Source: Plakobranchus ocellatus (lineage: Eukaryota > Mollusca > Gastropoda > Plakobranchidae). Taken from it: a DNA stretch of 24,261 nt. Made by a program: the position numbers and the translations under genes. Of this stretch, positions 1-9,496 are shown one piece after another. The notes beneath the pieces are model-generated. The model did not search any database. It was not told the origin of the DNA and was given only the letters and a program-made list of their open reading frames with translations. The stretch lies in the NCBI GenBank assembly GCA_019648995.1, contig BLXT01002730.1, positions 230,973 to 255,233 on the forward strand, written 5' to 3'. Numbering within the stretch: position 1 is the first letter of the stretch; each line of letters starts with the position of its first letter.

Positions 1-14
1 TGCGTGTGTGTGTG
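1..14. repeat. (TG)n microsatellite at window edge
   Basis: The window opens with a short run of alternating G and T. From here to base 562 I see only AT-rich sequence, presumed to be an intron of the plus-strand gene whose exons begin at 563. Confidence 0.6.
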
Positions 15-562
15 CACAGCTGGCGGCGAGGGAGAAGACCGTGTCAGCATTGTTATATTTAATAATTAATACTATGGCAAAAGAATCCCCCCCCTTCCTT
101 TTTTTTCCGCTCTATGGCTTGTTTTTCTCACAATTCGACATAGGTGGCCTGGTCCCTTTGATGTCGAATTATCAGGTGTGCACTGTATTAACATGTTTAT
201 TGTTTTCCTGCTTATTTTTTCAGCTTCTATAACTGAAAAAAAATTAAAAAATTTAGCTCCCTTTAATACTGGTAAAAGGAAGATACAGGAAAAAGAGAAT
301 GAAAACCATTTCGTGCTCATATTTTTTTATCAGTTTTTATGTGTGCAGGCTTTTTCAGCTGACATAATTATTTCAACTTTCAAGTAATCTTCATTTTCAA
401 GATATACATGTATACAAACACAAACGTACATATGTTGTCTTAGGTCTCATGCCAGTATTTTGATTATTTGATTGCTGGTGGATTGTTGATTGATTATTAA
501 TGTATCCAGTCCATCCTTTATCAGAGATCTCAGGGTTTCTGTTCATTCATTTTCTCTTCCAG

Positions 563-1573
563 GCCACTATCAGTTGCTTAAGCAAATTATAACAAAGGTA
601 AAAATCCATGAAAAATTTAAATGGGTATACGAAGAAACAGTTTAAAAGGAATACTTACAAAGCCTCAAGTATTTCTATAGTTTTAAAACCAAGTTCCTTT
701 AAGTAACCCACCATGTGAGAGGGATTGACCTCTCATAAAAGTCTACATATGTGTTTCATTGTACTTTTGTAGCATTAACTTCTAGTGCATAGCTTCATGT
801 TTGAAGTCGGGAAAAGGAAAAAAAAAAATTTATATATATATATATATGACACACACACAGACGGATAGATAGATATTTATATGAACATAGCATATATAAT
901 ATGTGATAAAACCAGTAAAAAATGGAAGTAAATTGTATTTTCTGCACTTAGGATATTTAAGTCCTATATGTGGCAACAAGCTTTACTATGGGTAAATATA
1001 AAAAAAAGTGAAGTGGGTCCCATGCTTAATCCAAGCATCGAGGAACCAGGAGCAGAGTCCTGATTGTTCTTGCATATAGCATATGAGGTATTTTGCCATT
1101 GCTTCCTCGTTGCCTTTACTTTTGTTAGGTCTTAAGAGACCTAGCTACTTATTAAGTGCTCGGTGGATTCGTGGAGCAATGATGAATTGATTTGGTTCTG
1201 CCTGAGATTCGAACCTCGGACTTCTGACTTGGTAGCCAACTGTCCTACCAGATGAGCCACCACTCCCCCTTGGATAAAATTACACACACACAGAGAGGAA
1301 GGTTGGTTCTATGCCAGTGTGTAGACTTATTTACTGATGTTTCTTTATTTTCTTTTTCATAGAAGAAAAAGAAAGATAGCTCAAGTCGGTAAAAAAAACT
1401 ATGATAAATTTCTGATGTCGGACTTATTAGGAATGGTCTCAAGGCATTTTTTTTGTTCCCTATGGTCATACATTATTTTATATGGGGTACTTTATAGCCT
1501 TTATCTCTTTTTAATCCAAATCTTTTTTTTTTTTTACAGACATCAAAGAAAACCTAAAGAGTATTCGAAATGA
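563..1573 (+). CDS. 3' end of an unrecognised spliced gene, lysine-rich C-terminus (three exons, partial)
   Basis: I do not recognise this gene. Three small exons can be joined: 563-597 (35 nt), 1363-1388 (26 nt) and 1540-1573 (stop TGA 1571-1573). Each acceptor is a good pyrimidine tract plus AG (tctcttccag, tctttttcatag, ttttttacag), and both donors read G|GTAAAA. Phases agree throughout: the first exon begins with two bases of a split codon and ends in phase 0, the second ends two bases into a codon, and the third supplies the last base. The joined peptide is HYQLLKQIITK, then KKKKDSSSR, then HQRKPKEYSK and stop, a basic tail of the kind seen on nucleolar or RNA-associated proteins (inference only). 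The 5' exons would lie left of the window. The second intron exon pair is separated by a SINE-containing intron of 765 bases. The small exon size makes chance possible, so confidence is moderate. Confidence 0.55.
598..1004. other. Intron sequence, mostly featureless
   Basis: This is the first part of the intron between exons 563-597 and 1363-1388. It is AT-rich and has no credible ORF. A (TA)n run near 830-848 is followed by a short CA tract and GATA repeats to about 876. Confidence 0.5.
830..876. repeat. Compound microsatellite (TA)n-(CA)n-(GATA)n
   Basis: Alternating TA of about 18 bases is followed by ACACACACAC and then three GATA-type units. It is a simple repeat within an intron. Confidence 0.7.
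1005..1270 (-). mobile_element. tRNA-derived SINE, near full length (copy 1)
   Basis: Read on the minus strand, the head (about 1270-1196) is tRNA-like. Box A TGGCTCATCTGG lies at 1259-1248 and box B GGTTCGAATCT at 1215-1205, with a spacing typical of an internal RNA polymerase III promoter. The body runs down to about 1008 and ends in a T-rich tail. A second copy, sharing about 200 bases of the body, lies at 17203-17420. Clear target-site duplications are not visible. It sits in an intron of the plus-strand gene, antisense to it. The family name is not assigned. Confidence 0.85.
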
Positions 1574-2615
1574 CAACATATGGCCTTCAGTGGAAGAGTG
1601 AAAACTGGACTCCTGGTTTAAAAAATGACATCTACTTGCTAAACTTAAGATGACACAGCATGAACATCAATTTTTAAAAATATTTTGCACTAAATCATTT
1701 TTCCCATTCTTAATTCTCTTGATGCTAAAAATACCTAGTAATAGTTCTTTATATATATTGTAATATTCTTTCAGTTTTTTTATTTATCTTATATGAAACA
1801 ACTAGAAAGTTTGCTCAAGGTGGTTTAAATGTCAAAGGTAGGCACAACCCTTCTGAAGTGTAAAAGTTGGTCTTTTACATTGTACATGTATCTAGAAGGT
1901 AAAATGTTGGACCGTTTTTAACAGCCTGTAGTATTCTTTTCATGACATTCATGCTCTTTTTAGGACAGATTGTCTAGTTGTAACATACTGAAAAGGGGGA
2001 GAGGAAGGAAACAAATTAATTGGATACGTCTTTTTGTTGTAATGTTAGTTAAAGTGAGAATCAATAAATGGGATGAAAATATTTGAGCAGGCCTGCTTAC
2101 AATTATAAATAGGTAAAAAAAAAAAAAGATTCAAGATTTCCTTTTGACTGACACCTTGTATTATTAACAACCTTTCAAGTTTGTTGATATTGAATAATGA
2201 TTTTGAGATAAATGCTTATGAATAGCACAGCAGTAATTATTACAACAAAAAATGATGACTTTGACTGTGATAACTGACATTTATTTTTAATCAGCTTTTT
2301 ATTGTCATTTAGAAGAAAATAAAGTACAGAATATAAAATTGTAGGCAACTTGTTTTTTTCAATTTGAAGTTCAGTACCAGTATTAATCCTCACTTTGTGT
2401 GAAATGTTTTTGTGAGCTCTCTCTTTTGCATTATTTGAATAGGATCTTATAAATATATAAGATAAGCTGAACTATCTTTATAAAATCTCAGCGCACACCT
2501 ATTGCGATCATGATCAATTGTTGATGAGTTAAACATTCTATTGACTATTTTAATGAAAAAATCGTATCAAAACTTATCTTTCTCATTCATTTTGAGTACA
2601 TGGAAAATAATATCA
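1574..2615 (+). other. Presumed 3' UTR and downstream intergenic sequence
   Basis: This begins after the stop codon of the plus-strand gene. An AATAAA at 2063-2068 is a plausible polyadenylation signal, giving a 3' UTR of about 500 bases. The rest is AT-rich with no gene. A short palindrome (ATCTTAT / ATAAGAT) lies near 2447-2466. Confidence 0.35.
2063..2068 (+). terminator. Candidate poly(A) signal AATAAA of the plus-strand gene
   Basis: It is a canonical hexamer about 490 bases after the stop at 1573. Another AATAAA lies near 2320. No transcript evidence is available, so the choice between them is a guess. Confidence 0.35.
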
Positions 2616-3622
2616 TTAACTCACTGAGTACGAATACCATGTATACTTGGTATTCAGTTATCGTATTCAACCAAGTACGAAAACCGTGTATACACAGTCT
2701 TCATTTTCCTGACCACCACTTATCCCACTCTTATTTATTTCCTTTTGCCAAACCATTTTAGAGCGAATGGAAACCACTGTATAATATTTTCCTAACCTCA
2801 AAGTTTTGAACGTGAACATAATGGCTTATTCGAGAGAGGAACAAACAGACAGAGATTGAAATTGTATATGGTAATTTTTTTAGATCTAGGTCTAGCCACA
2901 TCATCCTATATTCTGTAGATCAAACTGGAATCTGTTTAACTTATTCCATCTCTGGTGTGCATCTAGGCCTATTCACTTTCAGAATCTAAGATCTAGATCT
3001 AAATCTACATTTTCATGACGGGCACGCCCACTTATGATCAGCTGGTCATAAATATCTGTCACGTTTTCAGTCTTGATCTAGATCCATTCCAACTTTAGTT
3101 CTAGAATTGTCAAAATTAGTTCATCTAGATTATGTGACAGTGTGCATTTTTTAAATGATTTGTATGTTTTTACATTTGTGTGATAGAGTTAATTTTTTCC
3201 ACAATTTTCATTTTTTACATAGATCTATGAAATTTGTCAATTATACTTTATACTTCATGCTTTGAGGTGTATCACACCCAAGGAACTATTGTTGACTGTT
3301 GAGTGCATTCAGTCAGTTGGATATATCATTTTTTCATGTAAATCATTATAATTTTGACTCAACTAACTTGCTAATAACTTCTTCTTTGTTTAGTGCACAA
3401 AGGTTTTGAATGTAGAGGGCCCAAAAAAAAAGTTTGAAAGTGAAAACACAGCCTATTTTGAAAAATGATATAAAAATTTTACAGATTATAATACTATTAT
3501 GAAACTATCAGTATACCAAATTTCATAAAGTTAGCTGTATTATTTATACTTTGACACATTTTCAAAATAGGTCAGTGGCACGGTATTAGCAGCGCAATTT
3601 AGCCCAGTGCTCAATGAGTTAA
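2616..3622. mobile_element. TTAA-flanked element A (piggyBac-type, no intact transposase)
   Basis: The 1.0-kb element is bounded by TTAA at 2616-2619 and 3619-3622. Just inside, the left end reads CTCACTGAGTAC and the reverse complement of the right end reads CTCATTGAGCAC, 10 of 12 identical. TTAA target sites plus short terminal inverted repeats are the hallmark of piggyBac elements. A 19-base subterminal motif (GTACGAATACCATGTATAC, then GTACGAAAACCGTGTATAC) occurs twice near the left end. The interior (2880-3130) is rich in AGATCT/CTAGAT runs, and no ORF survives. It could be a decayed autonomous copy or an internally deleted derivative. Confidence 0.7.
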
Positions 3623-3665
3623 GTGTCCTTTAAATATTAATAATACAGTTAAGTTATGCAGCATT

Positions 3666-4065
3666 TTAATCCTTTCTATACAAGGTGTTTCATTGTCGTA
3701 TCTGTACATCGGGGGTTACTGAGTGCCCCCCCATTTTAATATCAATATAGTCTTATCCGTAAGTGTGGGGTAACTCTGTGACCCCATACTGTATATAGTA
3801 AAAAAATTGTTATATGCCTATCTGTACATTGGGGGTAACAAAATCACCGCATCCTTTACGTAATAAAAAATATAAAGGGTTTCAGAAATGACCTCAGGTC
3901 AGTTCAATATTGATTTTCTGTCAATCATTATTATGTAATTATATGTCAAATTGAATTTTTGAGGAATACTGAAAAGCTTAAAGAATTCGCATTTTAAGTG
4001 TTTTTTAAAAATTAAAAACAAGCCTTAGGGTAACAAAATTACCCCACACGTACAGATAGGGTTAA
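3666..4065. mobile_element. TTAA-flanked 400-bp element B, copy 1
   Basis: This is a miniature inverted-repeat element flanked by TTAA (3666-3669 and 4062-4065). Copy 2 at 16050-16444 matches it end to end in the same orientation. The terminal consensus from the two copies is TTAACCCTATCCGTA. Inside, the palindromic module GGGGTAAC-spacer-TNACCCC recurs at about 3711-3730, 3766-3785, 3831-3849 and 4028-4045, each next to a terminal-repeat-like CCGTAMRTG segment. It has no coding capacity. By end structure it would be mobilised by a piggyBac-family transposase (inference). Confidence 0.82.
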
Positions 4066-4606
4066 AAAAGCATTTTGAGAAACCCAATATTAATACGAAA
4101 AACAGCGTTTCTTCTAGGAAGACATTATGTGATATAAATTAATTAGATGAGTCCTCTACTCCATAGTAGTGAGGGATAAAACGATGTGCTGTATTTGATG
4201 AGGTGTAAATCTTTGATGTTAAAAACCTTTCTTTTGCTCCTCAATGATGGCTAAGTAAAAAATGTTGCATTATCTCGCAAAACAATAGTAGAAGAAAAAA
4301 TGTGTAAAGGTGCAGCTTTGGAATTTTAAAATGCAATAGGCCCATCGATTATGGGAGTTTCATGGCCATAAAAAAGCAACTTTTATGGGGGGTTTTTTTG
4401 TTGTTTTTTGAGGCAAGTTCTCACACTTGATCTTAATTTCAAAGAGTGCAGAAGTTTGTGTCACAGAGCCCCAAAATCTAGATGATCTTAGGCTTTCTGG
4501 CGGGCTCAAACTTATGGCAGAATAGTTCCTATAGAGAGGGCAAATTCATTAACAAGTGTACTATAATTTATGAACCTCGGATCAAGTGCAAAAGCCTGGT
4601 GCAGTG
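4066..4606. other. Intergenic AT-rich sequence, nothing recognised
   Basis: No coding signal, RNA gene or clear repeat is seen between element B copy 1 and the GC-rich mini-element. Confidence 0.4.
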
Positions 4607-4745
4607 TTAACTCTATAACTCCGAGCGGCCGCTGGGGACGGAACGATACGGATGACCGAGCGGCCGCTAACTATATGAAAGAAAAGGGGCAGAGGGAGGA
4701 AACTCTGTCCAGATGCGGAAAAAAAATCCGGACACAAAGAGTTAA
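4607..4745. mobile_element. GC-rich 139-bp TTAA mini-element candidate with two NotI sites
   Basis: TTAA occurs at 4607-4610 and 4742-4745. The left end reads TTAACTCTATAACTCCG and the reverse complement of the right end TTAACTCTTTGTGTCCG. Inside, the 13-base CCGAGCGGCCGCT is repeated at 4621-4633 and 4656-4668, creating two NotI sites in otherwise AT-rich DNA. A small hairpin CGGA-A-rich-TCCG lies near 4716-4731. The structure resembles the other TTAA elements here, but only one copy is present in the window. Confidence 0.4.
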
Positions 4746-5295
4746 GACTTCAAGCTTTGTTTTAAGATATGAAAAGTGTAACATACTTCACTTATTTCTA
4801 AGTGCTCTTTAAAAATTATTCATTGTAAATTATCTAAAATTTAAAGTGGCATTTTGAACAAAAGCCACAAGAAAAATAGAGCTAAGATGAAAAAATGTGA
4901 AATACATTGTATTAAGACTTCAACCGTGGAGAGAGCACCATTTTGTAAAGGTAGGAACAAAATCCCTCAAATCATCATTATCATATTAGCCAATTCTCTG
5001 GCCTTGTACAGAACTAACCACTCAATCAGTTTTTATCCTGCCCATAACTGACTCAGAATTATATCCGCTTTGCCACCGGGGTGTAGAACCACGTTATCAA
5101 TCTGGCCACTTTCTAGCATCTCTATGAAGGAAACCGAAACTAGCAAAGTCAGGAATTGTTACTTGAAGCTTATAGGTAAATAGCAGTAAGTGATAAAACT
5201 TTGGGAAAATCGGATAATAATTTTAGTCTTTCATGACTGTTTGAAGGAAAAGGTTGCCAACAAAATAAACTGAAAATAGCTTTCTCATACTTTGC
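4746..5295. other. Intergenic sequence, nothing recognised
   Basis: AT-rich. The ORFs here are short and have no recognisable motif. Confidence 0.4.
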
Positions 5296-5731
5296 AGATC
5301 TCACCATAGAGACTCAAAATAATGAACTTGAAGATGATTAGGGTGAATTTTATGGTGTATTAGATGCAAAGGACGACGAAAGTGATATTTAGATTGACTT
5401 TTAAACAAATTTAGTTCAACGGTGATGATGAACATAGGTCTGAATGACCAATGCTGCCCATAGATCTAGATCTGGATTTACAGCCTGATTTTGAATGATC
5501 AACTACAAAATGTGAATGTTGAGCCCTTTGAAGAGTTATCGGAACCACTTCAGTACCTATTGGCCGAGTCAGTGAGTGCCTCCGCCATAGGATTTTAAAA
5601 AATATGTTCATGCCAGAAAACTGTTATGAAATACCAGCTGAACAAACAAACACCTTTGCAGATGCTGATCATCCACCAGCAGACTGGGAATTGGCCCCAA
5701 GTCCAACTCATGATGTACTATTCTCTATGTA
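5296..5731 (+). pseudogene. Decayed acidic coding remnant, possibly a transposase N-terminus
   Basis: Plus-strand frames show acidic, codon-like stretches broken by stops and frame changes: about 5325-5400 reads with segments such as LDAKDDESDI, about 5513-5600 includes VEPFEELSEPLQYLL, and about 5628-5731 includes EIPAEQTNTF and PPADWELAPSP. An AGATCTAGATCT run at 5462-5475 resembles those in elements A and D. Acidic N-termini are common in piggyBac-type transposases, but no catalytic domain follows. The identification is weak; it could be a pseudogene of anything acidic. Confidence 0.3.
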
Positions 5732-6904
5732 GAGATTATGCTTGGCATACATATTTTATCAGATTATGAAGATTATTCCACAGATAAGTGCTCTTAGTGC
5801 CAGCAGTGGCATGACTTTGTGTAAGGGACATTTTGAATTACTGAGTAGTCTTTTTTTCCATTTCATTTGAATAAAAACTTTGCAAGCACCTGGTGGTGAG
5901 CCAATTTGTGACCTAATTTTCAAAATCATACCACCATACAAACTTGTGCAACAAAATTCAATCAGATATTACATGCAAATAAAGAGACATTTATACTGAC
6001 AAAAACTTGGTTGCTGTAACAGGCACACAATTCAAGTAATATATATGTTGTTATATTTTATGGGAATTTTTTTTGTATGTGTGTAATACTAATACTAATA
6101 GCGCTGGAATATTTATGCATGAGTTTGATGTTGTTGGTGTTTTTCTTTTGGCTGTTCCAAATGTTTGTCTTTTTTAGGTGTTGCAGTTACCCAAATTTAA
6201 GTTCTTTGAAAGTGAATAGATTATTAAAAACTATACATCTAAGTAAATGAGTTAAAGGTTTCTGCTGGCTGGGTGAACTGTGAAGCTAAGAGGTCTTTGA
6301 AATGCACTTAGTTCCCAGCCCAGAGCTAACTTCCACTTGTCATGCTGAACAACTTCACCGAAAAGATTTCGTCTTTAAAAGGCCTGATGTGGACTAAAGC
6401 TTCTGCTTCTCAACAAAGGGTTTGAAAGGCATTACAAATGATTCTGGGAGTATCATTATAAAATAGCACAAAGCAGTCACAGGATTTTTACATTGCTGGT
6501 TGTAAGCTTTTTGGCCAATAAATCTGAAAGAAAAAAAAAATTAACACAGCTGAGTCTAGATAAGTTCAGAGCTTAAAGTTGAACGGAAATTCTGGCTAAA
6601 AAGTCTACCCTTTTTTGCTGTCCCATATTGTTCTTTGCTATATTAGTTATTATTTATATTATGATTAAATTCAATACTTTTGTTTGGCCCCAAGCTGTTG
6701 ACTACGCAAGACTCGAGAAATCGGAGCTCTGCTTAATAATGCAAGTTTTGCATAAATATTTAATGAAAGATTAAATTTGAACCCTGGACCTTAGAATGTG
6801 GTCCAAGATCCTTATCATAGCCTTTAAAACCATAACAATACACCTACTTACTATTTAAACAACTTTAAAAGCAACATCACCTGGTTGGAGATCAAGTCAA
6901 TGAG
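5732..6904. other. Intergenic sequence, nothing recognised
   Basis: AT-rich, with poly(A)/poly(T) tracts and no credible gene or repeat that I can match elsewhere in the window. Confidence 0.4.
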
Positions 6905-6957
6905 GTTTCATCAAAACTGGTTCAGTCAGCGTTGGACTGAGCAGGTTTTGTTGAAAT
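6905..6957. repeat. 53-nt hairpin with 23-nt arms
   Basis: Left arm 6905-6927 and right arm 6935-6957 pair at about 18 of 23 positions with no bulge needed, around a 7-nt loop (AGCGTTG). The size is in the range of a microRNA precursor, but the flanking lower stem is weak and I recognise no known miRNA. A relic of a palindromic MITE is an equal alternative. Confidence 0.45.
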
Positions 6958-7740
6958 GCCTTTTATAAAAATAGCCAAAAAACAAACAACAAAAATAGAA
7001 TACACGAATTTTTAATTTTTGTTGTTTTTAATATCTGGCCCTGTGGAAAATTGCATTTTTGCAAAGGGAAAGTTGCAACATTTACAGCCCTAAAATTGCA
7101 AACCTTTTGAGATCAAGCCATACAAAGCCTTTCAGTAATGACAACATGACAATTCTGTATTAAAAAAAAAAAAAGCAAAACAAAACATCATGCATGCAGG
7201 TAACATATTTATTACCAAAAAATAAAATATACGAGTGCTTCTTGTCCGCAGAGACAAAGGTGTCATCTACTAACTGCTGATGCCTTTCGGTGGCTGCCTT
7301 GGTAAAGATGTCTTTTTTTTTACAAACTATTTTTCGTCTACAGGTCTAGCTAGGTATATTTCAGGAACTTTGGGTTGGAGGTGTGGTTTCTTACTTTCAA
7401 GTTAAATTTTTTACGAGATGGCAATAAAGAGGAGGCCTAGCCTAATGAGAAGGTTTTTTTTGTCAGCGGAGTTTACGTTAGGCTTTACTAGGTCTGGGGC
7501 AGGCTGCCAGATGTTCAAAACATTAGGGAGCCAGATTGGTTTGTAAAGGAAGCCAGGAACGGAACACTTTCTAGACTTGCGAGTAAAAAAAAAAACTCAT
7601 TCTTTTTATCTTAAAAGACAAAACTACCAAAAATTGGGAGAAATTACAGAAAATTTGCAAAATTTGCCAGTTTCTTGCAATCTGCTCAGAAGTAAATATT
7701 TTAACAACTCTTTTTAATCAAGTCTTGATTGTGGTTTCAG
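6958..7740. other. Intergenic sequence, nothing recognised
   Basis: AT-rich, with several A or T homopolymers (for example about 7158-7173 and 7311-7321). No gene seen. Confidence 0.4.
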
Positions 7741-9243
7741 CAGTTTTTTAATGAGTAAGAGCATGAATTAAAGGCTTATTGCCAGTGTTTGCAGCCTGCG
7801 ATTTTATTTTTCCTTATTATGTTGAATTCAAACCAAGATAGCAGTTTCAATACTGTAAACAGAAATACAAAATGTAAAAAAAAGGGAAAGAGCTGTGCTG
7901 CATTAAACCTGGACTTCTATAAATGGACGTCAAATCAAATGCTCAAATAAAGTTGGTAATGAATTTATTTCTTGGTCGTTTTATAGATAAATTAATAGCA
8001 TATTATGTGTCTTTGTAAAAATATATAATGTAAAGCTTTCCCCGACGAGTAAGCTTGGCATTTATAAAACGTTTTGCTTATGTATGTTTCCTTTAATTTT
8101 TATTGATCAGGCATCATAAAACACTTACAGAAGAATAATGTTGATAGATTACACAACTTATGCAGACTATGGGTAGACAGTGCTTAAATCCAGAACAAAT
8201 AAATTAAATAAAAGCATCACATGTTGAAGATAAAACTAATGTCATTCTGTGTAAAGATGTGTATGTGGATGAGGCATACAGATTTTGTATGCGCTTTTAT
8301 GGTGAACAAAAAGAAGATGTGTTTCATCCTACAATAGCCAAAACTGAACAAAGGGCAGGAGGTTTGCGACATGAGAGAACAAAAATGTTTTTCACCATGG
8401 AGACAATTTTATGGACTACAGCAGAGCCCACAGGTCTTGTGCTGCAGCCAAGACCTCACAAGCGCAGATTAACAGATCTCTTTGATTTAAAGTGTACAGA
8501 GACAAAATCACTCTTTGTAGGACTTATTTTGTTATTTAGACTCTACAATCTCACCTCCAACAACCTGTCACTTTATTAGCCATGCTATGAAACAAACAGA
8601 TTCTACCAAACTTTTCATAAAGACATTTAAAAAGCGCATGCAAACACAAGACAAACGACAATCCGAGTCCAGTTAATCACCACACATTCCTGTTGACACA
8701 CTATTAAGGGCATCTTTCTAGAAGAGTGTCTGAATCAAAACCACCTACTGACCTTCTCTTGTTACATCTGAGGCTGGATCTTACATCATTTTCATCCCAA
8801 TTCTTAAGTCTTTCATTTTATACCTATATGTACTCTAAGACAATCCTAAGATGCATTCAAAAGTTATAAAAATTATAAACAAGCACATTTTTTTCCTATT
8901 GAATTAACTTAATAGCCTGTTTTCAAGCGCTTGTAAGTAAATGATAACAAAACACATAACATTATAAGTTGCATCAGGAAAAACAGCCAATATTCTACTG
9001 CATCCTTCAAAATTGAAAAAAAATAATCGCCCGATACTGAATTCCTATTTTAACTACATTATATTTCAAATTTGTGATATATAAAATTCCAAGCAGACAC
9101 TACCATGCCAATCCAGGCAGCACAGGTAAAATTTTAAAACCAGTGCCCTGTCGCTCACCGTAACCTATGCCCAGTGAGGGAGGAAGCGCCCATGCTAATG
9201 AGATTTTGCTCCATGAACTAAATGTTGGGCAGTTGTTGCTGTG
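7741..9243 (+). repeat. Left arm of a 1.5-kb diverged inverted repeat
   Basis: The arm is collinear with the reverse complement of 17646-19117. Shared blocks occur along its whole length: GTGTTTGCAGCCTGC near 7787, GCTCAAATAAAGTTG near 7940, the exact 20-mer GTCTTGTGCTGCAGCCAAGA at 8434-8453, ACTCTACAATCTCACCTCCA near 8540, GCATCAGGAAAAACAG near 8972, AAATTCCAAGCAGACA near 9085 and AACTAAATGTTGGG near 9217. By eye, identity in alignable blocks is about 70-80 percent with many small indels. Reading frames are not conserved between arms, so the 106-codon ORF at 8259-8579 is judged non-coding. The arm overlaps the presumed MBIP 3' UTR. Confidence 0.85.
8572..8577 (-). terminator. MBIP: Candidate MBIP poly(A) signal AATAAA
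   Basis: Minus-strand AATAAA about 830 bases after the MBIP stop at 9404, inside the left inverted-repeat arm. It is the nearest canonical hexamer I found, but no transcript data support it. Confidence 0.35.
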
Positions 9244-9403
9244 TGTGTTTGAAGCCTGTCACAGGCAACTAAGTTAGAGCTTTCAGCTTACTGGGTTTTA
9301 AGGCTATTACTTAATAACCATAAAAGATTCACTAAAGCACTTAAACATTCACTAAACAGATTGCTTCAGAGCAGAAAACTTGGCACTTCTATACTGCCTA
9401 GCT

Positions 9404-9496
9404 TCAGCTTGCGAAATTAGATTGCCGCACCAGTTTAGTCTTCAGTGCTTGTTTGAGTTGCATGATTTTGTTATTGACATCTGAAAGACTTTCCAC
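9404..9496 (-). CDS. MBIP: MBIP terminal coding exon
   Basis: The acceptor is a pyrimidine-rich tract ending atccccag just above 9496. The exon starts in phase 0, matching the end of exon 15823-15735. It encodes 30 residues (VESLSDVNNKIMQLKQALK and a basic tail ending NFAS) and a TGA stop at 9406-9404. The helix with KI..LKQAL matches the C-terminal leucine-rich segment of the family. The 3' UTR continues towards lower coordinates into the inverted-repeat arm. Confidence 0.9.
   Translation of the reverse strand: MESLSDVNNKIMQLKQALKTKLVRQSNFAS

Noticed and set aside
1196-1270. tRNA-like sequence with boxes A and B, as a functional tRNA gene
   Set aside because: The acceptor and anticodon stems are degenerate and the sequence continues into a SINE body shared with 17203-17420.
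4625-4667. NotI sites as evidence of cloning vector or linker contamination
   Set aside because: They are part of a 13-base direct repeat within TTAA-bounded inverted ends and both flanks read as ordinary AT-rich genomic DNA; read support would settle it.
8259-8579. 106-codon plus-strand ORF
   Set aside because: It lies in the left inverted-repeat arm, the frame is not kept in the other arm, and it has no recognisable domain or splice context.
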